Shown here one piece after another: positions 6,906 to 15,814 of a stretch of DNA of 64,000 nt (its first letter is position 1; every line of letters begins with the position of its first letter). Source of the DNA: Bacteroidales bacterium M8 (GTDB lineage Bacteria > Bacteroidota > Bacteroidia > Bacteroidales > Muribaculaceae); contig LUJS01000004.1 in NCBI GenBank assembly GCA_001689495.1, positions 1 through 64,000 on the forward strand, in the 5' to 3' direction. A program made the translations under genes and the position numbers. The notes under the pieces are model-generated. The model was given only the letters and a program-made list of their open reading frames with translations. It was not told the origin of the DNA and did not search any database.

Positions 6906-9900
6906 TCAGTTCTTGAATTCGCGTTCGCGCTGTTCGCGGAACTTGGGGAGTTCGGTGGCGGGGACGGGCCATTTTGACTTGCCCTGACGCTCGTAGGCCA
7001 CTCCGTCGACCAATGCGACCTCGGGCGAGGGGTCTACGTCGACGCGATAGATGACGTTGCCGCCAACAACCTCGAAGTCAGTGGATATGAGGCTGTTGGC
7101 CACGCGACCCAGTCGGTTGTGGACGGCGTCGCGCACGGCGCGGTCGAACTTGTCCTTGACGGTGGACAGATCGTAGTTCTCGTGGCGGTTGTTGAGATAG
7201 GTGAAGTCGTTGTGCAGGCCGGTGGCATAGCCGCTGTCGCCCACGCCCACGTAGAGGCGTCCGCCGCGGGTGTTGAGGAAGCTGGAGATGACCTTGAGTA
7301 TCTCGGTGAGCTGTTCGCGCTCGTTGGGGAACATGTGGTTGCCGGCGGGATAAATTATCGAGGTCTTGAGCTCGGTAAACTGGTCCTCCTCGGCCACGTG
7401 CATCGACTCGGGCAGCTGCACCTTGAGGTCCATGAGCTGATATATCTTGCGGTGGAGGGTGCGGCGCACCTCGTAGACGTTGGAGTGCTCGAGCATGTTG
7501 TAGCTCAGCACCAGACGGGCCAGCTCGGAGGTGGTGGGGTCGGAGTTGTCGCGGGCTATCTCCCACAGCCAGTCGGCCTTGTATGTCTTGTCGAGCTGGT
7601 TGATGATGCGCAGGTGGGTGAGGCGCGTCTCGATGTCGGGATAAGATGCCACGAAGTCCTTGTTGTCGTTGAGCAGCTTGTTGAGGCGGTCGTCGTCAAT
7701 CTTGCCGCTGTCGCCGAAGAGGCGTATGGTCTCGACCAGCTCCATGCGGTTGGAGAAGTATGTGACGAGCTGGGTGTCGTTGAGCAGGCGGGCCATGATT
7801 CGGGCCACGGCCAGATAGTTGTATGTCTGGATGTGGTCCTTGCGCAGCATGCCCTCGCGGTCTATGAGGTGTATCAGCTCGCGCATCTGGTCGGGCTCGA
7901 TGAAGTTCTGGGCCGAGCGGGCGCCGTCTATCTCTTCCTGCTCGGAGGCATCGACGTCGTCGGCCTCGTCGGTCTCGAGCAGGTGGTCGTCGCAATAGTT
8001 CTCGAGCAGGCACTTGAATGCCGCCGTCTGCTGGAAACGCTCGTCTGAGTGCTCGACGAAATGGGCCTTGATGGCCGGATAGGGGAATATGGTGTCGATG
8101 CGGGCTATGATGAAGTCGCCCTGATCGAGATCGACCTCGTTGCGGTCTATGTAGAGCGAGAATCCGCCCTCGCTGATGCAGAGATAGCGGTCGTTGTCCA
8201 CCCTGCTCACCTGCACAAGCCACTCGTCATCGGGGGTCAGGGCCTCCTGCAGGTAGTTGTGTATCAGCTCGCGCATGTTGAACTGGAACTGGCCCGTGGC
8301 CTCGTCGCGCGACATCACCTCGGCCTCGTACAGGCAGAGACGCCCGGTCTCGGGGTCGGTGAACGAGTCGGCGGTGGGGATGATGGGATATGACACCATC
8401 TGCTTGGGGGTGATGATGCCCTCGCCCACGAAGGTGTCGTCCTCGATGCGGCAGCGCAGGTCGTAGCGGTGGCCGGGCACGGGGCCCAGTATCACTATCT
8501 GCACGCGGTCGCCGACATCGGGGGTGATGCCCTCCATGGCCGGACGCAGGTTCTGGCGGGGCGAGAAGAGCGACTTCTCGACATCGCGCCACAGGCGGTG
8601 GAACTGCATGATGTCCTGACGCGATGCCTTGAGCTTTTCCTGCACGCGCTCGTTGAGCAGCACGCGGATGCGGCGCCCGCCGAAGAGGTCTGTCGGCACG
8701 CCGTGCTTCATGTGCTCGCTGCGCTCGACTGGGCTGAAGGTGAACGAGTCGCCCGACAGGCCCATCAGTGCGTTGTTGCCCTCGAAGAGCAGGGTCTCGG
8801 TAGACAGCGCCGCGGCGCGCGAGACGGCGACCTTGGAGCAGAGCAGGTTGATGTCGCCAAGGTCGTTCCACGTAAACTCGAGCGGGGCCGAGATGTTGAA
8901 GAGCGTCGAGAGGGCCTTGCGCACCAGCTGGTCGGCGTTGACGGTGGCCAACAGCGTGACGTAGCGGTAGAGCTTTGAGCGGTAGAGCGCCCTCTGCGAG
9001 TCGGTCTCGTCGCCGGGCAGCAGCAGGCGCAGCGACAGTGCCTTGACCATCTGCTGTATGGCGGTGCGCTCGGTGGGGCCGGTGAGCACGTCGATGTGGC
9101 GGCTCTCGTTGGCTATGTACATGTCGAGCATCTCGATGAACGCCTTGGAGAAGAGGTGCATGAAGCGGGGGTTGGAGTGCGAGAGGCGTATGATGTCGAA
9201 GATGTCGTCGATATATTGCGAGACAGACTTCTTGCGCAGCGAGAACAGGGCCATGGCCACGCGCATCCTCTCTTCGGGCTTGTAGAGGTAGCCCGAGAGC
9301 TTGAGGCGCTCGAGGGTCTCGTCGATATATTTCTGGTCCTCCTTGGCTATGATTTTCTCGAGTGCCGAGACATAGTCTGAGGTATGGGTGATGATCTTGT
9401 TGAGGCGGTCCTGATACTCGACCCTCTCGTGTGGAGTGCACTGGCGCAGATAGCTGGAGTTTTCGAGCAGGTTGGTGCAGATAGAGTTGAACGACTTGAG
9501 CATCGGCGTGCGGCGGTGGGGGCGCTTGCGGGCTCCGGGCCGGAAGTCGCGAGCCGACGGGGCGTTGAGCCACTCTGTCAGGTGGCGGGCCACGGCGTCG
9601 GCCACGGTGATGACCCACAGCGGATTGCCCGCCGCAAGCTGTTCGCGCGACTCGGCCAGCTCGGGCAGCACGCCGAAGAGCCTGCGCAGATACCGGCCCA
9701 TGCCGAGGCCGGTCGAGTCGAGGGCTATGAACTCCTCGACCGTATAGAGGGGTATCCCCCTGTTCTTGCCGCTGACCAGCTCGAGGTCCATGCGCACCAG
9801 ATTTATGTCCTTGACACGACACTTGACGACCTCGTTGAGGTGCAGGCGGTCGTGATGGCCGGGATAGAGGCGGAACATCAGTCCGTTCCAGTCGGCCACC

Positions 9901-10187
9901 TCGTAATATCCGGCCGAGTTGAGGTCGGTCTTGATGCGAAACTCGTATGTATGTCCTACGGTATAGATCTGCGGTATAATGGCTGCGATGTCCTGCATGA
10001 ATATGGGGTCGCCCGACTGGTCCATCCCCTTGACTATGCACTGCAGTCGCTGCGGACGGTTCTGTCGCTGGAATTCAAATGCCTTGACATCATACTCGCG
10101 TCCTCTCGAAAAAATCTGAAAATAAAGGTTTCCGCCTACAACTTTACTCCCTCGGACGGGAAACGTAATTTTTTCTCCTTGTTCCAT
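6906..10187 (-). CDS. Large AlbA_2 (Schlafen-type) domain protein
   Basis: 1093 aa. The C-terminal part (about 931-1075) is an AlbA_2/Schlafen-AlbA domain: FTELKTS, an ISSFLNTRGGRLYVGVGD core and VAYERQGKSKWP. The N-terminal 140 residues look like small beta-barrel/OB-type modules (FPVRGSKVVGGNLYF, VVKCRVKDINLVRMDLEL). The middle (about 220-900) is mostly alpha-helical with no family I recognise, including an acidic patch ETDEADDVDASEQEEIDG. AlbA_2 domains occur in nucleic-acid-binding regulators and in RNA-processing Schlafen proteins; role here unknown. No signal peptide or membrane segment, so cytosolic. The gene upstream at 10283 is on the same strand, 95 nt away. Confidence 0.75.
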   Translation of the reverse strand: MEQGEKITFPVRGSKVVGGNLYFQIFSRGREYDVKAFEFQRQNRPQRLQCIVKGMDQSGDPIFMQDIAAIIPQIYTVGHTYEFRIKTDLNSAGYYEVADWNGLMFRLYPGHHDRLHLNEVVKCRVKDINLVRMDLELVSGKNRGIPLYTVEEFIALDSTGLGMGRYLRRLFGVLPELAESREQLAAGNPLWVITVADAVARHLTEWLNAPSARDFRPGARKRPHRRTPMLKSFNSICTNLLENSSYLRQCTPHERVEYQDRLNKIITHTSDYVSALEKIIAKEDQKYIDETLERLKLSGYLYKPEERMRVAMALFSLRKKSVSQYIDDIFDIIRLSHSNPRFMHLFSKAFIEMLDMYIANESRHIDVLTGPTERTAIQQMVKALSLRLLLPGDETDSQRALYRSKLYRYVTLLATVNADQLVRKALSTLFNISAPLEFTWNDLGDINLLCSKVAVSRAAALSTETLLFEGNNALMGLSGDSFTFSPVERSEHMKHGVPTDLFGGRRIRVLLNERVQEKLKASRQDIMQFHRLWRDVEKSLFSPRQNLRPAMEGITPDVGDRVQIVILGPVPGHRYDLRCRIEDDTFVGEGIITPKQMVSYPIIPTADSFTDPETGRLCLYEAEVMSRDEATGQFQFNMRELIHNYLQEALTPDDEWLVQVSRVDNDRYLCISEGGFSLYIDRNEVDLDQGDFIIARIDTIFPYPAIKAHFVEHSDERFQQTAAFKCLLENYCDDHLLETDEADDVDASEQEEIDGARSAQNFIEPDQMRELIHLIDREGMLRKDHIQTYNYLAVARIMARLLNDTQLVTYFSNRMELVETIRLFGDSGKIDDDRLNKLLNDNKDFVASYPDIETRLTHLRIINQLDKTYKADWLWEIARDNSDPTTSELARLVLSYNMLEHSNVYEVRRTLHRKIYQLMDLKVQLPESMHVAEEDQFTELKTSIIYPAGNHMFPNEREQLTEILKVISSFLNTRGGRLYVGVGDSGYATGLHNDFTYLNNRHENYDLSTVKDKFDRAVRDAVHNRLGRVANSLISTDFEVVGGNVIYRVDVDPSPEVALVDGVAYERQGKSKWPVPATELPKFREQREREFKN

Positions 10188-10282
10188 AATTACATCGTTT
10201 TGGTTTATAAAAATGTGATGACTGTCTATAAAAAAACATGTGCGTCAGGGAGGCACCGGACGCCCCCGTGACACCGCCGCGG

Positions 10283-10759
10283 TCACTGCAGGTTCTTGGC
10301 GACCCTGTTGCCCGGACGGTTGTTGAGAGTGAGAGAGGCGAACAGGTCCGACTCCGACGAGCGGCTCTCGGACGTGTAGGAAATGAAATAATGCTCCCGC
10401 CCCATGAAGTCGAGGATGAACGACGCCGTGTCTACGGGCTGCCACGGCTCGCGCCCCGGCACGACGCGCTCGATGATGCGCACGTCAAAGCCCTTGACCT
10501 CGACGGCCAGACTCACGGCACCGTCCTCGCGCACGCCCCGCAGGCCGTGGCGGCGCAATATCACCGACCCGTCGTCGCCACAGAGCAGCTCGATCGAAGG
10601 CCGGTCCGATACACCCTCCTGCGAGATGACGCCCGCCAGCAGGTATTGCCGCGCAGGGCCCCCCTGTGGCTTGTGGCCCAGAAAGGCCACCACGGCGGCC
10701 GCCACGACGACGGCAATGACATAAAACTCGACGCTTTGGAGGATGGACAACGGTAGCAT
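10283..10759 (-). CDS. Hypothetical membrane-anchored protein
   Basis: 158 aa, no family recognised. One N-terminal hydrophobic segment (about residues 7-26, VEFYVIAVVVAAAVVAFLG) would anchor a soluble domain of about 125 residues with a beta-rich look. The start at 10759 is supported by TAACTTTG only 5 nt upstream, implying a near-leaderless mRNA. It is divergent from metX and co-directional with the AlbA_2 gene. Confidence 0.7.
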   Translation of the reverse strand: MLPLSILQSVEFYVIAVVVAAAVVAFLGHKPQGGPARQYLLAGVISQEGVSDRPSIELLCGDDGSVILRRHGLRGVREDGAVSLAVEVKGFDVRIIERVVPGREPWQPVDTASFILDFMGREHYFISYTSESRSSESDLFASLTLNNRPGNRVAKNLQ

Positions 10760-10763
10760 AACG

Positions 10764-10771
10764 CAAAGTTA
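10764..10771 (-). promoter_or_regulatory. -7 box for gene at 10759
   Basis: TAACTTTG on the minus strand just upstream of the start codon; the -33 element is weak. Confidence 0.5.
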
Positions 10772-10814
10772 CAAACCTTTCGCGAATGGTGAGCCTAATA
10801 TCCGTGAAAAGTTG

Positions 10815-10822
10815 TAAATTTG
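10815..10822 (+). promoter_or_regulatory. -7 box for metX
   Basis: TAAATTTG; transcription would begin near 10829, downstream of the in-frame ATG at 10820. This decides for the ATG at 10841 as the metX start. Confidence 0.5.
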
Positions 10823-10840
10823 CAGTCAGAAATCATCAAA

Positions 10841-11851
10841 ATGACAAAATATCACGACCTTGATCATCCATTCGGCCTCGAAAGGGGCGGAAACATCGCG
10901 AATCTCAGGATAGCATATCACACATACGGCACGCTCAACGCGCAGCGCGACAACGTGGTGTGGGTGTGTCACGCCCTCACCGCCAACAGCGACGTGGCCG
11001 ACTGGTGGCCCCACACGGTGGAGAGCGGACGCTTTCTCGACCCCGACAAGTGGTTTGTGGTCTGCGCCAACATCATAGGCTCGCCCTACGGCACCACCTC
11101 GCCCCTGCACGTCGACCCCGCCACGGGCCAACCGTACTATACGGACTTTCCCCGCTATACCATACGCGACATCGTCAACGCCCACCGCGAGCTGGCCTCG
11201 CATCTGGGCATAGACCGCATACATGCCCTCGTTGGTTGCTCGGTGGGCGGATTTCAGGCCGTCGAGTGGGCCGTGATGGAGCCCGAGCGATTCGGCAAGC
11301 TCGCTCTCATGGCCACCGACGCCGTGGCCACGCCGTGGACCATAGCCATCGACGAGACCCAGCGCATGGCCATCGAGGCCGACCCCACTTGGGGCGAACG
11401 CCGCCCCGACGCCGCGGCCGCCGGTCTGGCCGCCGCACGCGCCATCGGACTGTTGAGCTACAGGGGCCCCTCAGGCTACAACCTGACGCAGCGCGACACC
11501 GAGGAGCTCCCCGCCACGCACCGCGCCTCGAGCTATCAGCGCTATCAGGGCGAGAAGCTGGTGCGCCGCTTTGACGCATACTCTTATCACGCCATCCTCG
11601 ACGCCTTCGACACCCACGACGTGGGCCGTGGCCGCGGAGGCATGGCCGCCGCACTGCGCGGCATCAAAGCCGACACCGTCGTCGTGGGTCTCACCACCGA
11701 CATCGTCTTCCCACCCGAGGACATGCACCACCTGTCCACGCTGATACCCGGCGCCAAGTACACCGAGATACAGTCGCCCTTCGGCCACGACGGATTCCTT
11801 GTCGAGTCCGACCAGCTCAACGCCATCATGCTCCCCTTCCTCGAGAAATAA
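10841..11851 (+). CDS. metX: Homoserine O-acetyltransferase
   Basis: 336 aa from the ATG at 10841 (see the -7 box). Alpha/beta hydrolase of the MetX family: oxyanion region VCHALTANSDVADWW near 42-56, nucleophile Ser134 in GCSVGG (most homologues have GGSMGG), Asp287 in TTDIVFPP and His316 in GHDGF complete the triad. It transfers an acyl group, usually from acetyl-CoA, to homoserine for methionine synthesis by direct sulfhydrylation; some members use succinyl-CoA, and the sequence alone does not settle which. Monocistronic, ending at a strong terminator shared with the convergent MscS gene. Confidence 0.92.
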   Translation: MTKYHDLDHPFGLERGGNIANLRIAYHTYGTLNAQRDNVVWVCHALTANSDVADWWPHTVESGRFLDPDKWFVVCANIIGSPYGTTSPLHVDPATGQPYYTDFPRYTIRDIVNAHRELASHLGIDRIHALVGCSVGGFQAVEWAVMEPERFGKLALMATDAVATPWTIAIDETQRMAIEADPTWGERRPDAAAAGLAAARAIGLLSYRGPSGYNLTQRDTEELPATHRASSYQRYQGEKLVRRFDAYSYHAILDAFDTHDVGRGRGGMAAALRGIKADTVVVGLTTDIVFPPEDMHHLSTLIPGAKYTEIQSPFGHDGFLVESDQLNAIMLPFLEK

Positions 11852-11871
11852 TCCCCCCTACCCCACATACA

Positions 11872-11912
11872 TGAAGACAGGCAGGCTCCGTGCGGACCCT
11901 GCCTGTCTTTCA
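11872..11912. terminator. Bidirectional terminator
   Basis: GAAGACAGGCAGG / CCTGCCTGTCTTTC, 13-bp arms, between convergent metX and the MscS gene. Confidence 0.85.
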
Positions 11913-11931
11913 TTATGTATGCCCGAGGCCG

Positions 11932-13272
11932 TCAGCCCACCGTAGGCTTGGCCGACGGGGCCGGAGTCTCGGCAGCCGGAATCTTCTTGCTGTCGGGATA
12001 GTCTATGGTGAGGACGTCGGCGCCCGAAGTCTCGTTGAACACCCTCAGGCCGAAGTCGGGAGCGACGGCGATGATGTGCTCGAACAGGTCGCTCTGTATG
12101 GCCTCGTATGCCGTCCACGCCGTGGTCGACGTGAAGCACCATATCTGCAGGGGCACGCCGTTCTCGGTCGGAGCCATCAGGCGCACCAGTATCTGGTTGG
12201 AGTTGGAGATGCCGGGATTGTTGAGCAGCCACTGGCACATATAGGCCCTGAACAGACCCATGTTGGTCGAGAGGGTGCCGTTGACCGTGGCCTGTCCCGG
12301 GTCGGGCACTATCTGCTTGCCCGACGCCTCGAGCTTGTCGACGTATGGCTTGACGATGGGATATTTCTCGAGCACGCCGTCGAGGGTCTCCTTGTCGAGC
12401 GTGGTGATGCTGTATGAGTCGAACAATATCGAGCGGGCAATCTGCCTGACGCCGCTGTCCGACATGCCCCTCCAGTTCTGGAACGAGCCCGAGATGAGAT
12501 TGTATGGCGGGATGGTGACGATGGTATTGTCCCAGTTCTGCACCTTGATGGTGGTGAGCGAGGCATCAATGACGATGCCGTTGGCTATCGAAGACGGCAC
12601 CACGATCCAGTCGCCCACGTGCAGCATGTCGTTCTGCGCCAGCTGGATGCCGCCCACCAGACCGAGTATGCTGTCCTTGAACACCAGCATCAGCACCGCC
12701 GCAAAGGCACCGAGGCCGCCCAGCAGCACCGCGGGCGACTTGTCGACCACGATGGCCACGCACACTATCAGCGTCACCACCCAAATCACGCCCAGCACGG
12801 TGTCGAGAATGCCCCTGAGCGGCAGGTTGCGCGTATTGCGCTTGGCCTCGAACCGCATCCACATGAACGAGCATATCGAGCACAGCGCCAGACAGATGAC
12901 GAGGGCCGTATATACCAGCGTGACCCTGTAGATGACCGTATTGAGCATCGACTCGCCCGTCAGGGCGAACGGCAGCAACGCCAGCACCAGCAGCGGCGGC
13001 ACTATGTGGCTGCATCGGCTCAGCACATGGCGGTCTACGAGCTGTTGCCCCACCTCGGGGTTGCGCACCATGATCACCTTGCGTATGGCTATCTTGATGA
13101 GATAGCCCAGACAGAGGCCCACAAGCACGGCCACGGCCACTATGACCACGACATAGATTATCTCGACAAGAGTCTTGTCCCTGCCGAGTCCGAACCAATC
13201 GAGAAAACGATGAATGTGCGACAGCAGCCACTGGGCCACCGTGTGCGACGGGATAATGTCTGTGAGTATCAT
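11932..13272 (-). CDS. Mechanosensitive channel, MscS family (YbdG-like)
   Basis: 446 aa. About five membrane segments in the first 205 residues, the last being the pore-lining TM3-like stretch AVLLGGLGAFAAVLMLVFKDSILGLVGGIQ, given here in parts: AVLLGGLGAF then AAVLMLVFKD. The MscS beta domain follows (GDWIVVPSSIANGIVIDASL, NWDNTIVTIPPYNLI), then an alpha/beta cytoplasmic cage. The long N-terminal part and NWRGMSDSGVRQIARSI match the YbdG/MscM-type subfamily. It releases solutes on osmotic downshock in the inner membrane. The C-terminus is Pro/Ala-rich (AAETPAPSAKPTVG). No TAnnTTTG box is clear upstream. Confidence 0.9.
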   Translation of the reverse strand: MILTDIIPSHTVAQWLLSHIHRFLDWFGLGRDKTLVEIIYVVVIVAVAVLVGLCLGYLIKIAIRKVIMVRNPEVGQQLVDRHVLSRCSHIVPPLLVLALLPFALTGESMLNTVIYRVTLVYTALVICLALCSICSFMWMRFEAKRNTRNLPLRGILDTVLGVIWVVTLIVCVAIVVDKSPAVLLGGLGAFAAVLMLVFKDSILGLVGGIQLAQNDMLHVGDWIVVPSSIANGIVIDASLTTIKVQNWDNTIVTIPPYNLISGSFQNWRGMSDSGVRQIARSILFDSYSITTLDKETLDGVLEKYPIVKPYVDKLEASGKQIVPDPGQATVNGTLSTNMGLFRAYMCQWLLNNPGISNSNQILVRLMAPTENGVPLQIWCFTSTTAWTAYEAIQSDLFEHIIAVAPDFGLRVFNETSGADVLTIDYPDSKKIPAAETPAPSAKPTVG

Positions 13273-13406
13273 AAGCGAGCGTTGAATAACGTGATTTTGT
13301 CATTACAACGCCCGCAAAGGAGATAAAGTTCGTCCCTACCGGCCCCATTAAACAGGCTAAATATTGAAGACTTGACAGATAAAAGGAATCAAAATTTCCT
13401 TAATAT

Positions 13407-13437
13407 TTTGTATTACGGATAAAAAATCATATCTTTG
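13407..13437 (+). promoter_or_regulatory. Strong promoter before structured leader
   Basis: TTTG (13407-13410) and TATCTTTG (13430-13437), 19-bp spacing. Just downstream is a 9-codon open frame (13443-13472) that could be a leader peptide; no normal gene start follows for over 300 nt. Confidence 0.65.
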
Positions 13438-13501
13438 CGCCGATGCTCAATCCGAGCTTCATGACATACTAATATTGTTAAGAAGCGTATTGCTTATCTT
13501 G

Positions 13502-13620
13502 CGAAAGAAAACCTGAGAAATTTTCAACGAATGCAAGAGATAACAAGACGGTTCTCACGCTCATAGCGTGGGCTGCTGTTTCATATCTCGCATTCAAGGT
13601 TTTCTCAGGACCGTCTTTCG
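13502..13620 (+). other. Long imperfect inverted repeat / structured leader
   Basis: The 119-nt segment folds on paper into a long hairpin. Paired blocks from outside in: GAAAGA with TCTTTC, CCTGAGAAA (13512-13520) with TTTCTCAGG (13601-13609), GAATGC with GCATTC, AGAGA with TCTC, and an apical CACGC/GCGTG. A competing helix is possible: AAGACGG (13545-13551) is complementary to CCGTCTT (13611-13617), overlapping the outer stem. This looks like a regulatory RNA leader or a small palindromic mobile element. The opposite strand has a 65-codon frame (13478-13675), judged a by-product. Confidence 0.5.
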
Positions 13621-13644
13621 GAGGTATGGCAAAAACCAGTCCGC

Positions 13645-14169
13645 GCTTCTGCGTTTTCAATCGGGCCGAATGCATTCAGGGGCTGTGGTTTCAGAAACCT
13701 CTGGTTACCCGAAACAGTCACAAGCATCAGCCACCACGCATTTGCCGAATGTCAGTACCTCAACAACCTGAATCTCCCGAAAAACATCACGGTGCTCGAA
13801 CCTTATACGTTTTATAAATGTCAGCAACTGCAATGGATTTCGTTGTCGAACATAACATCGTTCGGCGATGGCTGTTTTCTCGGGAGCGGAATAACGGAAG
13901 TTGATTTCGGCAAATATACCAAGTCGCTGGGGAGATACTTGTTCGGATGCCGTCCCAACGGCCCCGGGTGTGATTCAAGGGACTTCATAGACAGCAAGAT
14001 AACCTGTATCATGGTGGAAGCCGCATACCCGCCGGCATGCAGTTATGAGACCTTTGACGGCATAAATGTGAGAGACTGCACTCTGATAGTTCCGCTCGGC
14101 TCTGCAGATTTATACAGCAAGCAGCCGGGCTGGAATCTCTTCAAGAAAGTGATTGAAATGAATTTTTAA
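13645..14169 (+). pseudogene. 5'-truncated BspA-like leucine-rich repeat protein
   Basis: One open frame (open from 13567) encodes typical LRR_5/BspA repeats from about 13645: SIGPNAFRGC, LPETVTSISHHAFAEC, LNLPKNITVLEPYTFYKC, ISLSNITSFGDGCF, ending in ADLYSKQPGWNLFKKVIEMNF. The last block is the usual end of these surface proteins (VPLGSADLY then W..F). No ATG occurs in frame before 13792, in the middle of a repeat, and no signal peptide is encoded, so the 5' end appears to be missing. The frame follows a strong promoter and the structured leader, as if an internal deletion fused leader to repeat. It may be silent stock for recombination with intact copies elsewhere, or just debris. Confidence 0.6.
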
Positions 14170-14179
14170 CCCGCTCGAC

Positions 14180-14503
14180 ATGCGCAGACTATTGATAATC
14201 ATGGCCGTGACGTCGGCACTGTCTTGCAGTGCCGGGCGTATGGTCATGAACGACGGCAAGACCGTAGCATACTGGGACGACCGTACGGCACCCGTCAGAT
14301 ACAACGGCTATAGAGTCGAAATCAAGCTGACCGACACCTACACGAAAAATGTCTGGGGCTCGGTAAGCCTCTTCAGGAACAACAAACTTGCAGGCACTCG
14401 GAACTTCATGATCAACGCAGGCGAAAAGACCGCTTACGCCGATTTTGACAATCTAACCGACGATGCCAGCTATGAAATCAAGGTCACCATCGACGGCAAA
14501 TGA
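14180..14503 (+). CDS. Small secreted hypothetical protein
   Basis: 107 aa. Hydrophobic N-terminal signal (MRRLLIIMAVTSALSC); Cys16 may be a loose lipobox (LSC), otherwise signal peptidase I cleavage. The mature 90 residues are beta-rich and Ig-like in flavour (YRVEIKLTDTYTKNVWGSVS, TAYADFDNLTDDASYEIKV), suggesting a small surface or periplasmic domain. It starts 10 nt after the leucine-rich-repeat remnant and is probably co-transcribed with it. AT content is higher than in flanking genes, like the remnant. Function unknown. Confidence 0.65.
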   Translation: MRRLLIIMAVTSALSCSAGRMVMNDGKTVAYWDDRTAPVRYNGYRVEIKLTDTYTKNVWGSVSLFRNNKLAGTRNFMINAGEKTAYADFDNLTDDASYEIKVTIDGK

Positions 14504-14529
14504 CTGCAAGTCGGAGTGACTTCATACAA

Positions 14530-14570
14530 ACGACTCGGCCCAAAGTTGCGCTTTAGGCCGAGTCGTTTTT
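14530..14570. terminator. Bidirectional terminator
   Basis: ACGACTCGGCC / GGCCGAGTCGT arms around CAAAGTTGCGCTTTA, then TTTTT; lies between the small secreted gene and ribBA. Confidence 0.88.
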
Positions 14571-14593
14571 ATGACCTTATAATCCTTGGATGA

Positions 14594-15802
14594 TTACATG
14601 TGCAGCTTGTGGCCCATGCGTTCCTGTTTGGTGAGCATGTAGCGGCGGTTGTAGGGGTTGGCGGGAATTTCGATGGGGACGTTCTCGACCACTTCGAGGC
14701 CGAAGCCCTCGAGACCCTTGCGCTTGACGGGGTTGTTGGTCATCAGGCGCATCTTCTCGACGCCGAGCATGCGCAGTATCTGCGCGCCCACGCCATAGTC
14801 GCGCTCGTCGGCCTTGTGGCCCAGATGCAGGTTGGCGTCGACGGTGTCGAGGCCCTCTTCCTGCAGCTTGTAGGCCTTGATCTTCTCCATCAGGCCGATG
14901 CCGCGCCCCTCCTGATTGAGGTAGAGTATCACGCCCTTGCCCTCTTTCTCGATCATCTCCATGGCCTTGTGCAACTGGTCGCCGCAGTCGCAGCGCTTCG
15001 AGCCGAAGATGTCGCCCGTGGCGCACGACGAGTGCACCCTGACCAGAACGGGCTCTTCGGGGGCTATCTCGCCCTTGATCAGCGCGATGTGCTCGAGGCC
15101 GTTGCTCTTCTGGCGGAAGGGTATGAGGCGGAAGTGGCCGTATGCGGTGGGCATGTCGACCTCGACGCCCTCCTCGACGAGGCTCTCGGTGGCCAGACGA
15201 TAGGCTATGAGGTCGCGAATGGTTATGAGCTTCAGTCCCCACTCGTCGGCGCGCTCGCGCAGCTGGGGCAAGCGGGCCATGGTGCCGTCGGGGTTGAGTA
15301 TCTCGATGAGCGATGCCGCGGGATTGAGTCCGGCCAGACGGGCCAGATCTATGGCGGCCTCGGTGTGTCCGGCACGGCGCAGCACGCCGGCGTCCTGTGC
15401 ATAGAGGGGATGAACGTGGCCGGGCCGTCCGAAGTCCGAGGGCTTGCGCGACGGATCGGCCAGAGCGTTGATGGTGGCGGCGCGGTCGTGGGCCGACACG
15501 CCGGTGGTGCAGCCGGGGAGCAGGTCGACGGTGACGGTGAAGGGGGTGCCCAGCATCGAGGTATTGTCAGAGACCTGATGGGGCAGCAGGAGCTCCTTGC
15601 AGCGGCTGATGGTCAGCGGCGCGCACAGTTCGCCGCGCGCGTTGGTGATCATGAAGTTGACATGCTCGGGGGTCACCTTCTCTGCGGCTATTATGAGGTC
15701 TCCCTCGTTCTCGCGGTCTTCGTCGTCGACTACGATCACAAACTTGCCGAGTCTGAAATCTTCGATTGCCTCGGCGATGGAGTCAAGTTTAATCCTATCC
15801 AT
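14594..15802 (-). CDS. ribBA: Bifunctional DHBP synthase / GTP cyclohydrolase II
   Basis: 402 aa. N-terminal half is 3,4-dihydroxy-2-butanone 4-phosphate synthase (DDEDRENEGD acidic motif near 26-35, then RAGHTEAAIDLARLAG). The C-terminal half is GTP cyclohydrolase II, with the zinc site VHSSCATGDIFGSKRCDCG and NQEGRGIGL. Together these give the two precursors of riboflavin: DHBP from ribulose 5-phosphate and the pyrimidine from GTP. It is cytosolic and probably the last gene of the long leftward operon, 12 nt after the LptF/G gene and before the terminator at 14530-14570. No FMN riboswitch is seen. Confidence 0.97.
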   Translation of the reverse strand: MDRIKLDSIAEAIEDFRLGKFVIVVDDEDRENEGDLIIAAEKVTPEHVNFMITNARGELCAPLTISRCKELLLPHQVSDNTSMLGTPFTVTVDLLPGCTTGVSAHDRAATINALADPSRKPSDFGRPGHVHPLYAQDAGVLRRAGHTEAAIDLARLAGLNPAASLIEILNPDGTMARLPQLRERADEWGLKLITIRDLIAYRLATESLVEEGVEVDMPTAYGHFRLIPFRQKSNGLEHIALIKGEIAPEEPVLVRVHSSCATGDIFGSKRCDCGDQLHKAMEMIEKEGKGVILYLNQEGRGIGLMEKIKAYKLQEEGLDTVDANLHLGHKADERDYGVGAQILRMLGVEKMRLMTNNPVKRKGLEGFGLEVVENVPIEIPANPYNRRYMLTKQERMGHKLHM

Positions 15803-15814
15803 ATACTGATGCTG

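Noticed and set aside
8227..10041. 604-codon frame on the same strand inside the AlbA_2 gene
   Set aside because: Out-of-frame reading, Arg/Pro/His-rich, no start signal; the in-frame protein is coherent along its whole length.
13478..13675. 65-codon frame on the minus strand within the structured leader
   Set aside because: Reads through both arms of the inverted repeat; explained by hairpin symmetry. The sequence is more likely functional as DNA or RNA.
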